Assembly: GCF_052180215.1 (NCBI RefSeq)
Contig: NZ_CP197471.1
Location: 3,744,001-3,808,000 of the forward strand
From: Pseudoneobacillus sp052180215
Lineage (GTDB): Bacteria > Bacillota > Bacilli > Bacillales > Cytobacillaceae
Length of the DNA stretch: 64,000 nt
Reading direction: 5' to 3'
A program made the position numbers and the translations under genes. The notes under the pieces are model-generated. The model saw only the letters and a list, made by a program, of their open reading frames with translations. It was not told the origin of the DNA and made no database searches. Of this stretch, positions 43,878-52,677 are shown piece after piece. Positions within the stretch are counted from its first letter, which is position 1; every line of letters begins with the position of its first letter.

Positions 43878-44405
43878 TCATTTTCCATATATCGGGTCGT
43901 CGGCCCAGCGTTCGGCTAGTTGTTCTTTCGTGTAGATGATACGCATTGGGTTGCCACCGACAAAGGAACCTGCTGGGACGTCTTTGTGAACAAGGGTTCC
44001 AGCTGAAACGATAGCTCCATCTCCAATAGTAATACCTGGCAAAATGGTGGTGTTGGCGCCAATCATGACTTCGCTGCCGATGCGAACTTCGCCGAGGCGG
44101 AATTCTTTGATTAAGTATTCGTGAGCGAGAATCGTTGTATTATAGCCGATAACGGTGTTGCGGCCGACGCTGATTTTTTCAGGAAACATGACGTCGAGCA
44201 TGACCATAAGTGCAAACGATGTTTGATCGCCAACCTTCATCCGCAGAAAAGTACGATACAGCCAGTTTTTCATTCCGAGAAATGGGGTGTAACGGGCGAG
44301 CTGAATAATGATAAAGTTTTTAACAACCTTCCAAAAAGGAACCGTTTTGTACACATGCCATAGTGAATTAGCGCCTTCGACAGGGTGACGTTCGGTGTTT
44401 CTCAT
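43878..44405 (-). CDS. Hexapeptide-repeat acyltransferase (YvoF-like)
   Basis: A 175-residue left-handed beta-helix acyltransferase with hexapeptide repeats (VGRNTVIGYNTTILA, VRIGSEVMIGANTTILPGITIGDGAIVSAGTLV). It resembles maltose/galactoside O-acetyltransferases; the acceptor is unknown. Last gene of the hprK-lgt-yvoD-ppaX-yvoF operon; its ATG shares one base with the ppaX stop. Confidence 0.9.
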   Translation of the reverse strand: MRNTERHPVEGANSLWHVYKTVPFWKVVKNFIIIQLARYTPFLGMKNWLYRTFLRMKVGDQTSFALMVMLDVMFPEKISVGRNTVIGYNTTILAHEYLIKEFRLGEVRIGSEVMIGANTTILPGITIGDGAIVSAGTLVHKDVPAGSFVGGNPMRIIYTKEQLAERWADDPIYGK

Positions 44406-45055
44406 TACCTCTTAGCTCCTACTATATTTAATATGTCAGCCATTTCTTCAAGCATGTAGTCCGGATTGTATTGGGCAAGATGCTCGCGGCCTTTGATGGA
44501 CCATGAGCAGGCTGCTGTTTTGGTTCCGGCATTTTTTCCAGCTAGAATGTCATGATGGTTGTCTCCGACCATGATGGCTTCCTCCGGCTTTGAACCAAGC
44601 TGCTCTAATGCTTTAAAAATGGGCTCTGGATCTGGCTTTGCTTTTTCGACATGATCAAGAGCGACAATGACATCAAACAGGGAATCAAGCTTGGTTAATC
44701 TAAGCCCCATCATGACGACATCGGAAAGTTTGGTGGTCACGATTCCAACTTTGAAACCTTGATTTTTTAAGGTTTTCACGGTTTCTAACACTGTTGGAAA
44801 AATCGTGACGAACGCATCATGGTTGCTAATGTTGAAATCACGGTAAGTAGCAATCATTTCATCAACGCGGTCCTTGTCCATCGGTTCAAAGGTTTCCCTT
44901 AAAGTTGGTCCGAGAAAAGGAAGGACATCCTCCCTCTTGTATTGACTTGGATAATATTTTTCCAATGTGTGTAAAAATGACGCGATAATTAGTTCATTTG
45001 TATCAATTAATGTACCGTCTAAATCAAAAAGGATGGTGGTAATCTTATTGTTCAT
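44405..45055 (-). CDS. ppaX: Pyrophosphatase PpaX
   Basis: A 216-residue HAD hydrolase: motif I LFDLDGTLIDTN, motif II VTTK, motif III/IV KPDPEPIFKAL...MVGDNHHDILAGKNAG. It splits the pyrophosphate released when HPr kinase/phosphorylase dephosphorylates P-Ser-HPr, which fits its place in the hprK operon. ATG 45055 follows GAAAGGAGG; the gene overlaps the end of yvoD by 11 bp. Confidence 0.95.
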   Translation of the reverse strand: MNNKITTILFDLDGTLIDTNELIIASFLHTLEKYYPSQYKREDVLPFLGPTLRETFEPMDKDRVDEMIATYRDFNISNHDAFVTIFPTVLETVKTLKNQGFKVGIVTTKLSDVVMMGLRLTKLDSLFDVIVALDHVEKAKPDPEPIFKALEQLGSKPEEAIMVGDNHHDILAGKNAGTKTAACSWSIKGREHLAQYNPDYMLEEMADILNIVGAKR

Positions 45056-45992
45056 AGGTTGCCTCCTTTCTTCTAGCTGCAATGGTTCGATTCCAAATAC
45101 GAGAAATAATTAGAGTTAAAATAATGGCAACACCTAAGCGGATTAAAAATAACGGCCACACCGAAATTCCTAAAGGGAGGAAAATAAGCGTATCCTCGAC
45201 GGCTGCGTGACAGGAAACGAGGAAAATAATCGCCAATGTCACATCTTTCGGGCTAACCCCATCTTCTTTCACCGCTTGAATCATCACGCCTGCCCCATAC
45301 GCTAAGCCAAAAAGGAAGCCTGCTGCGAGGGTCATGGACGTGTTTTCCTGCATTCCTAGTGCTCTTGTAACAGGAGCTGTCCAGCGTGAAAATACATCAA
45401 TCCATTTTTTATCTTTTAAAATTTGAATGGCCATCATAAGCGGAATGACGATAAGTGCTAATTGCAGGATACCAAGGCCTGCTTTTTGGAGTGCTTCAAG
45501 TACAATCGGTATCATTCCACTTATATGCTCTTCTTTTGCCGGAATGAATCCATATTGTGCAGGCTCACTTCCTCCATGCCAAACTAGGTTTATGACGATG
45601 GCGGAAAGGAAAGCAAGTCCAAGTCTGACTAATAAAACTAGCCAGAGCTTTACTCCAACCTTTACAGCAACCCCACATTCTACTAATAGGTTGTGGGAAA
45701 ACGAGGTCATGACGGCGATAATAAACACTTCTTTTACCGAAAAATCCAAGGTTAAGATTGAGCCGATGGCTGCGTATAGATTTAGAAGTGCGCCAAGGAC
45801 AAGCGGGATAGCCGCATCGCCTGATAATCCAATGAGTCCCATTAGTGGGGCTATTAATTTTGTCACCCACGGTAAGACTGGTGTATATTTTAAAATTCCG
45901 ACGATTAACGTAATCGGAAAGATAATTTTACCGAGTGTCCAGGTGGTTTTTAAACCAACTAAAAATCCTCTTTTTAATGACCCCGCTAACAT
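45045..45992 (-). CDS. Nucleoside-recognition-domain membrane protein (YvoD-like)
   Basis: A 315-residue polytopic membrane protein with Gate/nucleoside-recognition domains (two repeats, about 8 helices; GLSGDAAIPLVLGALLNLYAAIG and LAAGFLFGLAYGAGVMIQ). Function unknown; related to SpmA/SpmB and FeoB gate domains. Found between lgt and ppaX in Bacillus. Confidence 0.88.
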   Translation of the reverse strand: MLAGSLKRGFLVGLKTTWTLGKIIFPITLIVGILKYTPVLPWVTKLIAPLMGLIGLSGDAAIPLVLGALLNLYAAIGSILTLDFSVKEVFIIAVMTSFSHNLLVECGVAVKVGVKLWLVLLVRLGLAFLSAIVINLVWHGGSEPAQYGFIPAKEEHISGMIPIVLEALQKAGLGILQLALIVIPLMMAIQILKDKKWIDVFSRWTAPVTRALGMQENTSMTLAAGFLFGLAYGAGVMIQAVKEDGVSPKDVTLAIIFLVSCHAAVEDTLIFLPLGISVWPLFLIRLGVAIILTLIISRIWNRTIAARRKEATYEQ

Positions 45993-46030
45993 GGTTCCCC
46001 TTCTCTCTATTTCCTGTAAAAAAGTAGTTT

Positions 46031-46852
46031 TTAGTTATTTGATGGGTCTAAGTAGTGTTTATCCGCAAGACCTGTTTTACGACGGAAGATGATTAAAACG
46101 ATGGCAAAGACAACTAGGAATATGGAAATCATCTGCGCCATTCGTAAATATTCTGTCAGCATTAAGCTGTCTGTTCTCATACCCTCGACAAAGAAGCGGC
46201 CGATGGAGTACCAGATCACGTAGGTTAAGAAGCTTTCCCCACGACGGAGATTTACTTTTCGAAGAGCTAATAACAGGATGACTCCTGCAAAGTCCCAAAG
46301 TGATTCATATAAAAACGTAGGATGATAATAAGTGCCATTGATATACATTTGATTAATGATAAATTGCGGTAAATGTAAGTTTTCTAGAAAAGCGCGAGTG
46401 ACTTCGCCACCATGTGCTTCTTGGTTCATAAAGTTACCCCAACGCCCGATGGCTTGGCCAAGAATGATGCTTGGAGCGGCGATATCGGCCAGCTTCCAGA
46501 AGGAAACGCCTTTCCTTTTCGTGAAAATATAGGTGGTGATGACGGAACCAATTAGGGCACCGTGTATGGCAATTCCACCCTCCCAAATTTGCGGGATTTG
46601 GCTCAGATGATCCTTATAATAATGCCATTCAAAAATAACATAGTAGATTCTCGCTGAAATAATCGCAATCGGAATCGCCCATAACATTAAATCGGCAAAA
46701 ATTTCTTTTTGTAAGTTTCTTCGTTCGGACTCACGCATTGCCATCCATAAGGCAAGCGCCAAACCGGTACCTATAATAATCCCATACCAATGAACTTCGA
46801 TAGGCCCAAGATCAAGAGCTATCGGATTAAGCGGCTTAATATTCTCTTCCAT
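46031..46852 (-). CDS. lgt: Prolipoprotein diacylglyceryl transferase
   Basis: A 273-residue, seven-helix membrane enzyme that attaches diacylglycerol to the lipobox Cys of prelipoproteins. Lgt signature GRWGNFMNQEAHGGEV (about 137-152), HWYGIIIGTGLALAL and RFFVEGMRTDSL. ATG 46852 with GGAGAGAG upstream. Substrates in this window include the MalE-like and CAP lipoproteins. A pair of REP-like palindromes separates it from hprK. Confidence 0.97.
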   Translation of the reverse strand: MEENIKPLNPIALDLGPIEVHWYGIIIGTGLALALWMAMRESERRNLQKEIFADLMLWAIPIAIISARIYYVIFEWHYYKDHLSQIPQIWEGGIAIHGALIGSVITTYIFTKRKGVSFWKLADIAAPSIILGQAIGRWGNFMNQEAHGGEVTRAFLENLHLPQFIINQMYINGTYYHPTFLYESLWDFAGVILLLALRKVNLRRGESFLTYVIWYSIGRFFVEGMRTDSLMLTEYLRMAQMISIFLVVFAIVLIIFRRKTGLADKHYLDPSNN

Positions 46853-46900
46853 TCTCTCTCTCCTCTCAATTCGTTTCATTTTCGCTTTAACACACTAACG

Positions 46901-46963
46901 TGGTGGGGGTCAGACCCCCGGCACTGTGGCGCGGTGAAGCGCCGGGGGTCTGACCCCCAGTGC
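46901..46963. repeat. REP-like palindromes, copies 5 and 6
   Basis: Two cores, GGGGGTCAGACCCCC (near 46906-46919) and GGGGGTCTGACCCCC (near 46944-46958), 38 bp apart in the lgt-hprK gap, with GCGGTGAAGCGC between them. Copy 6 shares outer GCGGTG sequences with copy 2. Confidence 0.85.
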
Positions 46964-46993
46964 GGTGATGCGGTGGTGCGGTTTACGATTCAT

Positions 46994-47926
46994 TTAGTCT
47001 TCTGTTTCACCGTCGTCGATGACGTCGTGAAGGCGGTCGTTGAATTGCTGAGCCGCATCCATTCCCATTTTCTTTAAACGATAGTTCATCGCAGCTACTT
47101 CAATAATAACAGCTAAGTTTCGTCCTGGACGAACTGGGATGGTTAGTTTCGTTATTTCGGAATCAATGATTTTCATTTTTTCTTCATCAAGGCCAAGGCG
47201 ATCATATTGTTTTTTCTGATCCCATATTTCTAAATCAATGACAAGTGTAATTCGTTTATTACTTCGAACAGCACCAGCCCCAAACAAGGTCATCACATTG
47301 ATAATCCCTAGACCGCGGATTTCTAAAAGGTGTTCAATTAATTCCGGTGAATTCCCGATTAAATTCCCAACATCCTCCTGACGTATTTCCACACAGTCAT
47401 CTGCTACTAAGCGATGTCCGCGTTTGACAAGTTCCAATGCTGTTTCACTTTTACCGACTCCACTCTTCCCTGTGATCAGTACACCAACACCATAAATGTC
47501 TACTAACACTCCGTGAACGGCAGTTGTTGGAGCTAATTTACTTTCCAGATAATTCGTTAACAAACTTGAAAAGCGAGTGGATTTTTGTTTTGTTCGCAAA
47601 AGAGGAACGGCTTCGCGTTCACAGGCTTCGATTAACTCATCCGGTACTTCCATTTCCCTTGTAATAATAATGGCAGGGGTAATATCTGTACATAACCGCT
47701 CCATCCTAGAAGCGCGGTCAAACTCTGTTAATTGATGTATAAACGATAATTCTGTTTTCCCAAGCAATTGAATTCGTTCGGCGGGATAATATTCAAAATA
47801 ACCGGCCATTTCAAGTCCAGGTCTCGAAATATCAGTTGTTGTAATCGGGCGGTCGACCCCTTCTTCTCCACTAATCAGTTCTAAATTAAATTTTTCAATA
47901 ATATCCTTTGTGCGAACCTTAGCCAA
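46994..47926 (-). CDS. hprK: HPr kinase/phosphorylase
   Basis: A 310-residue bifunctional enzyme that phosphorylates Ser46 of HPr and Crh with ATP or pyrophosphate and reverses it with phosphate. Walker A GVLITGKSGVGKSETAL (about 147-163), the following HRLVADDCVEI and the signature LEIRGLGIINVMTLFG-region are present. It is the master switch of CcpA-dependent repression. First gene of the hprK-lgt-yvoD-ppaX-yvoF operon. Confidence 0.97.
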   Translation of the reverse strand: MAKVRTKDIIEKFNLELISGEEGVDRPITTTDISRPGLEMAGYFEYYPAERIQLLGKTELSFIHQLTEFDRASRMERLCTDITPAIIITREMEVPDELIEACEREAVPLLRTKQKSTRFSSLLTNYLESKLAPTTAVHGVLVDIYGVGVLITGKSGVGKSETALELVKRGHRLVADDCVEIRQEDVGNLIGNSPELIEHLLEIRGLGIINVMTLFGAGAVRSNKRITLVIDLEIWDQKKQYDRLGLDEEKMKIIDSEITKLTIPVRPGRNLAVIIEVAAMNYRLKKMGMDAAQQFNDRLHDVIDDGETED

Positions 47927-47969
47927 ATAGGTCTCCTCCTTATGAGCGACGAATATGTATACTTTCCCT

Positions 47970-47997
47970 ATTTTAGCACTTTTTTAGTAAGAACCAA
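47970..47997 (-). promoter_or_regulatory. Candidate hprK promoter
   Basis: Minus-strand TTGGTT (47997-47992), 16-bp spacer, TAAAAT (47975-47970). Confidence 0.45.
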
Positions 47998-48039
47998 ACG
48001 GTAAGCTTCATTTCTTGTGTTATCGTCTTTTCCAACAAC

Positions 48040-48064
48040 AAAAAACCGGAATTCCTATTTCCGG
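48040..48064 (-). terminator. Terminator of the wall-sugar operon
   Basis: Minus-strand CCGGAAAT / ATTCCGG hairpin followed by TTTTTTG, just after murQ. Confidence 0.75.
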
Positions 48065-48075
48065 CGGTTTATTTT

Positions 48076-48972
48076 TTACATCTGTGATTGAATAGCCTTT
48101 TTTAAGTGACCGTTATATTGATCTAATACTTGATGAACCTCTTCCCCTTGCAGACCTGTAACCAAAGATAGAATGGCGGCCTTTGTTGACCCGTATTCCG
48201 CCAATGCTTTTTCCGCTTCCTTCAAAGTGACATTAGCCGCTTCGACAATAATATCCTTTGCTCGCTGGGTAAGCTTTTCGTTTGATGGTTGCACATCGAC
48301 CATTAAGTTTCCATACACCTTGCCCAAACGAATCATGGCTGCCGTTGACAGCATATTTAAGACAAGCTTTTGACTCGTTCCAGCCTTCATCCTTGTCGAA
48401 CCGGTTATCACCTCCGGACCACATTGGACAACAATCGGTATATCGGCGATCTGTTCCATTTCTGAATGCAGCGTATTAACGATACAACCTACCGTTGCGC
48501 CTGCCTTTTTCGCTTGATTCATGGCGGAAATCGTATAAGGAGTTCGACCGCTTGCCGCAATGCCGATTAAAACATCATGTTTAGTAAGGGTAAGGACTTC
48601 CATGTCTTTTTCCGCTTGGATCGCATCATCTTCTGCCCCTTCTAGCGGAAAACGTAACGCCGTATCACCGCCCGCAATGATTCCGATAACCTGTTCAAAC
48701 GGAGTTCCGTAGGTAGGCGGACATTCCGAGGCATCCAAGACACCTAAACGGCCGCTTGTACCTGCCCCTACATAGATTAAACGTCCATTGTTTTCAAGCC
48801 CTTCGACAATTCGGTCAACCAGCTGCGCAATTTTTGGCAATTCATTGGTTATCGCCTGAGGAACTAATTGATCCTCTTCATTAATGATTGTTACGATTTC
48901 GAGACTTGTTTTTTCATCGATATGAGTTGTATGGGGATTTCTCGTTTCCGTCAATATTTGATGTAAGTTCAT
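48076..48972 (-). CDS. murQ: N-acetylmuramic acid 6-phosphate etherase
   Basis: A 298-residue SIS-domain lyase removing D-lactate from MurNAc-6-P to give GlcNAc-6-P. Signatures YVGAGTSGRLGVLDASECPPT (about 57-77) and GPEVITGSTRMKAGTSQK. Length normal. Last gene of the recycling operon; NagA and NagB (60039-61987) process its product. Confidence 0.97.
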   Translation of the reverse strand: MNLHQILTETRNPHTTHIDEKTSLEIVTIINEEDQLVPQAITNELPKIAQLVDRIVEGLENNGRLIYVGAGTSGRLGVLDASECPPTYGTPFEQVIGIIAGGDTALRFPLEGAEDDAIQAEKDMEVLTLTKHDVLIGIAASGRTPYTISAMNQAKKAGATVGCIVNTLHSEMEQIADIPIVVQCGPEVITGSTRMKAGTSQKLVLNMLSTAAMIRLGKVYGNLMVDVQPSNEKLTQRAKDIIVEAANVTLKEAEKALAEYGSTKAAILSLVTGLQGEEVHQVLDQYNGHLKKAIQSQM

Positions 48973-48988
48973 TCCATATGGCCTCCTG

Positions 48989-49888
48989 CTACCCTCTTGT
49001 CTCTGACTCTTTTTTTGCCAAAAAATAAGCCCCTTTTGTAGAAGAAATGTCTTTGATCATAAACTCTTCCACAGCAATTTGTTTTTGAACATAATCAATA
49101 AACGTATTCCGCACTATCGGAATTTTACTAAAAATACTGCCTTTCAAAGCCACACAAGTCTTTTGGTTGTAATCTAATTTCCGATACAGTTGGACAGCCT
49201 TTTTTCCAAGAGCTTCACCAGCTTTTTGTAAAATTGCTTTCGCCTGCACATTGTCATTTTCTGCTTCTTGAACAATAAAAGGTACGAGACCGGCAATTTG
49301 ATCTTTCGTAGAGGTATAAATAAAATATTTAATCTCATGTGCTAGATTCATTTTTAACTCTTTAAGGAGTTTATGTGATAGTTTCCCTAGCCCCCGACCG
49401 GAATCTTCCTCGTCTATCATTCTTTTAAATGCCTCCATGACAATCCAATAGCCGCTGCCTTCATCCCCTAACAAATGACCCCAGCCACCGGTATAAAGAT
49501 ACTGTTCTCCTTTTTTTCCAAGACAGATCGATCCTGTACCCGCAATCGTTAAGATCCCATCCCTACCTTCTAACATAGCCGCATGCGCAATTACGGCATC
49601 ATTGACGATGGAAATATCCGTGGCAAATTCCAGCTGTAACGTGTTGAGTAATTTTTCTCGGTCTCCACCTTCACTACCCGCTAATCCTAAGATTATTTTT
49701 ACACAGTGACCGTCGAGAGCATTTGTACATTGACGAATGGCTTCGATAATATTTGCTGTTGCTTGGTCATGGTCAATCAAGATATGACCGAATCCGCTGG
49801 ATCCTGAAGATAGATCTTTTCCATTTAAATCATAGGCAATGGCCTCTGTTTTCGTGCCGCCTCCGTCTACTCCAATCAAATAGTCCAT
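48989..49888 (-). CDS. murK: BadF/BadG-family amino-sugar kinase (MurK-like)
   Basis: A 299-residue ASKHA-fold kinase: phosphate 1 motif LIGVDGGGTKTEAIAYDL at the N terminus, ILTIAGTGSICLGKK and GGWGHLLGDEGSGYWI in the middle. This family includes GlcNAc kinases and the MurNAc/GlcNAc kinase MurK of Clostridium. Here it would phosphorylate the GlcNAc (or MurNAc) freed by MupG. The gene lies between mupG and murQ, 16 bp before murQ. Confidence 0.88.
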   Translation of the reverse strand: MDYLIGVDGGGTKTEAIAYDLNGKDLSSGSSGFGHILIDHDQATANIIEAIRQCTNALDGHCVKIILGLAGSEGGDREKLLNTLQLEFATDISIVNDAVIAHAAMLEGRDGILTIAGTGSICLGKKGEQYLYTGGWGHLLGDEGSGYWIVMEAFKRMIDEEDSGRGLGKLSHKLLKELKMNLAHEIKYFIYTSTKDQIAGLVPFIVQEAENDNVQAKAILQKAGEALGKKAVQLYRKLDYNQKTCVALKGSIFSKIPIVRNTFIDYVQKQIAVEEFMIKDISSTKGAYFLAKKESETRG

Positions 49889-49900
49889 TCAGCTGCCTGC

Positions 49901-50989
49901 CTATTCTACGAGACTAAAAGCAAACTTATCCCAAGGCTGTAAGTAGTCTAGTAGAAAATGCTCCTCTTGTCTGATTCTTCCTACAACATTGGTTTTACCT
50001 GAGTTTTTCATACCTTGCAGGGCAATTTGAAGCTCTCCTTTGTACTGCCCATATAATTCATTTTCAATTAATAAATCACCACGCTGAATATCAGGTGTAT
50101 AGGTAGGTTTAAATTCTTCCTGTTTATATTTCACGCGGCTTTGTGTGGAACGAATCATATAGTCCGATACGTCCCCTCTATAAAAATGAAACTCTTCTAA
50201 AACGATCTTTTTTTCTAAAGGAGTGATTGAATCGAATAACTCGACTTCAAAAGTAAACGGTTCTTTTGTCTCTAAAGATAACGCATTTAATTCTGCTTCC
50301 GATGCATAGGCATTGGCAATGATGACATCATCAATCAAGCCGGTTTTAAAAAGATGCTTAGCTTGCACTTGAATCGGAAGCTCACGGTGCATTTCCAACG
50401 TACATAAGCCCTCGACAATCGGCCAAGGTCCGAAGGTTGCACTTTGTGAGTTCACAAAAGCTGCTGTTCTAATGCCTAAGTCTTTAAATTGCTGACTACA
50501 TTTTAAAAAATGCGGATACGATAATCCGGCATAACGGTGCGGGTAAAAATTATGTGAACCGATTAAATTCTCTTTATTCGGTCGATAGCTTAATAGATTA
50601 TCAATATATTTCGTACCGCTGCTCATATTGACTTCGATTTTTAAACCATATGGATTATAGGTCATAATCGATTCTTCATTTCCTGTGAATCCGAGGTCTA
50701 AACGAATTCCATACGCCCCTAATTCATGAAAAAAAGATAAGTCATTATAGGAAATCCCTAGTTTCTGAAAAATCCTTGGAGCGATGTCCACCATCACTTC
50801 CATTCCCAGCTCGTTTGCGTGGCGAATGGTTTCTTTAAAACTACTCATAATCTCTTCCTGATTTCCATCAACCGATAATAAGCAGGTGAAAATCCGCTTG
50901 AACCCGTACTGATGTGCAAGGGTGATGTACTCTTTATCTTTTTCAACGGTGGAGTGTTCTGGATAAATCGAAATGCCTAGTTGTCTCAT
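49901..50989 (-). CDS. mupG: 6-phospho-N-acetylmuramidase MupG (DUF871)
   Basis: A 362-residue DUF871 protein: N-terminal TIM barrel (GISIYPEHSTVEKDKEYI, GAYGIRLDLGFTG, EVNMSSGTKYIDNLL, GSHNFYPHRYAGLS) and C-terminal cyclophilin-like domain (about 240-360). The Staphylococcus aureus member hydrolyses MurNAc-6-P-GlcNAc to MurNAc-6-P and GlcNAc. Next to murQ and a PTS, that role fits here. Confidence 0.92.
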   Translation of the reverse strand: MRQLGISIYPEHSTVEKDKEYITLAHQYGFKRIFTCLLSVDGNQEEIMSSFKETIRHANELGMEVMVDIAPRIFQKLGISYNDLSFFHELGAYGIRLDLGFTGNEESIMTYNPYGLKIEVNMSSGTKYIDNLLSYRPNKENLIGSHNFYPHRYAGLSYPHFLKCSQQFKDLGIRTAAFVNSQSATFGPWPIVEGLCTLEMHRELPIQVQAKHLFKTGLIDDVIIANAYASEAELNALSLETKEPFTFEVELFDSITPLEKKIVLEEFHFYRGDVSDYMIRSTQSRVKYKQEEFKPTYTPDIQRGDLLIENELYGQYKGELQIALQGMKNSGKTNVVGRIRQEEHFLLDYLQPWDKFAFSLVE

Positions 50990-50995
50990 GATCCT

Positions 50996-51322
50996 TTACT
51001 TCTCCTCTTTTAATTTTTTGATAATGCGAATCATATGTTCAATCAGCTTTTGCTCGGAAATGGCGGTCATTAAATGGTCCTGCGCATGGATGAGCAACAG
51101 TGACTTTTCGTATTTCTCACCGTTTATTTCTGCTTGAATCAGTTTCGTTTGCGTTTTATGAGCTAGATTTAACTCTTTTTGGGCATCCTCAATCAACTGC
51201 TGCGCTTTTTCAAAATCAAATTCCTCCGCTGCCTGGAGAGCTTCATAAGCTAAGCTTCTCGCATTACCGCCATGGGCAATGATTTCAAAAATTTCAACCT
51301 CTAAATTCATCGTTTCTTCCAT
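50996..51322 (-). CDS. PTS lactose/cellobiose-family IIA protein
   Basis: A 108-residue helical IIA of the Lac family. The phosphorylated His is in LLLIHAQDHLMTA (about 79), and FEIIAHGGNARSLAYEALQAA is the typical N-terminal helix. ATG 51322 overlaps the anmK stop (TAATG) and AAGGAGG precedes it. It passes phosphate from HPr to the IIB encoded at 55858-56166. Confidence 0.95.
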   Translation of the reverse strand: MEETMNLEVEIFEIIAHGGNARSLAYEALQAAEEFDFEKAQQLIEDAQKELNLAHKTQTKLIQAEINGEKYEKSLLLIHAQDHLMTAISEQKLIEHMIRIIKKLKEEK

Positions 51323-52479
51323 TAAATATTCCTCCTTGGCGGGAGCGTGATATTCCCTAATATGACCGATTCCCTCGCGCCGGTAGCACTCTGGACATTA
51401 CTCGTATTACCATGAAGCGTTTCATTTGCCAAGATCGCAAAGGCAATCGCTTCTTTCGCTTCCGATGAAAAGCCTAAATCTTCTTGAATAAAAACCTCAC
51501 ACTCATTTTTTAAAAGCTCCTTAATCATCGAGACCAAGGTAGTATTGTAGCTTCCCCCACCGCCAATAATGACTTCATTGATTGAATATTTTGGAAAAAT
51601 AAACTGTTGGTAGTTGGCGGCAATAGATTGAGCGGTGAACATCGTTACGGTCGTTAAAAGGTCAAACTTGGACAGATGGGCGTAATTTTTTAAGATGCGA
51701 TGGGTGGTGAATTCTTTTCCAAAAAGCTCTCTCCCCGTTGTCTTTGGCGGTTTAGTTGAAAGATAAGGGGTAGCCATTAATTCTTTTAGGAGATTTGCAT
51801 CAACCTTACCTTGTGCAGCTAATTTTCCACCCTCATCAAATGGAATATGGAACAACCGCTGACATATCTCATCGATAATCATATTGCCAGGACCAGTGTC
51901 AAACGCTGTTACGTGATGGATATCGGCATTTTTCGGAATCACCGTGACATTACCGATGCCGCCAATGTTTTGCAATAAGCGATTTTTCTGTTCACTTCGA
52001 TACAGGACAAATTCCGAAAATGGAACAAGCGGGGCGCCCTGCCCTCCTGCTGCCATATCCATTGTTCGAAAATTAGAGACGACGATGGTATCCGTTTCAT
52101 AGGCAATCACCGCAGGTTCTCCAATTTGCAAAGTAGAAGGAATGAACAGCCCTTGTGAGGAAGGCTGATGATAGATGGTTTGTCCATGTGAACCGATAAA
52201 GTCTAATTTTTCAAAAGGAAGGTTATTTTTTTGACAGATTGTCTTAACCGATTCAGCCAATAGATGTCCTAGTTTAAAGTTCACACTGCAGATGAGTTGA
52301 ACGGTTGATTTTTCAAGTGAAAGGCAATCTTGAATCTCCGCCTTTATTTCAGGTGAGAAGGGATTTGTTTGAAAATCTAGTAATTGAATTTTCGTTTGTG
52401 CGCCGCTGTTTTCGATCTCTACTAACGCGGCATCGATACCATCTAATGAAGTTCCCGACATTAATCCAACTGCGTACAT
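51322..52479 (-). CDS. anmK: Anhydro-N-acetylmuramic acid kinase
   Basis: A 385-residue kinase that opens 1,6-anhydroMurNAc and phosphorylates it to MurNAc-6-P. GLMSGTSLDGIDAALVEI (5-22), IGSHGQTIYHQPS, NIGGIGNVTVI, AFDTGPGNMIID and VIIGGGGSYN are family motifs. It feeds MurQ. Its presence implies anhydro-muramyl products of lytic transglycosylases are used. Confidence 0.96.
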   Translation of the reverse strand: MYAVGLMSGTSLDGIDAALVEIENSGAQTKIQLLDFQTNPFSPEIKAEIQDCLSLEKSTVQLICSVNFKLGHLLAESVKTICQKNNLPFEKLDFIGSHGQTIYHQPSSQGLFIPSTLQIGEPAVIAYETDTIVVSNFRTMDMAAGGQGAPLVPFSEFVLYRSEQKNRLLQNIGGIGNVTVIPKNADIHHVTAFDTGPGNMIIDEICQRLFHIPFDEGGKLAAQGKVDANLLKELMATPYLSTKPPKTTGRELFGKEFTTHRILKNYAHLSKFDLLTTVTMFTAQSIAANYQQFIFPKYSINEVIIGGGGSYNTTLVSMIKELLKNECEVFIQEDLGFSSEAKEAIAFAILANETLHGNTSNVQSATGARESVILGNITLPPRRNI

Positions 52480-52677
52480 CGTTTATTTCCTTTCTTTTTG
52501 GAAGGCTCTTTTCTGAAACTTTGTTGCTTTTTGTAACTAATAAATAGGCATTTCACAATATAGGTTGATAAACTCTTAAGAAAATGAAGAAAAGAGCTGA
52601 GCACTTATTAAGAGAGCATGTAAAAATCCGGCTTTAGGGATTTTTACGAAGACCACAATCTATACGATAACAGCTTT

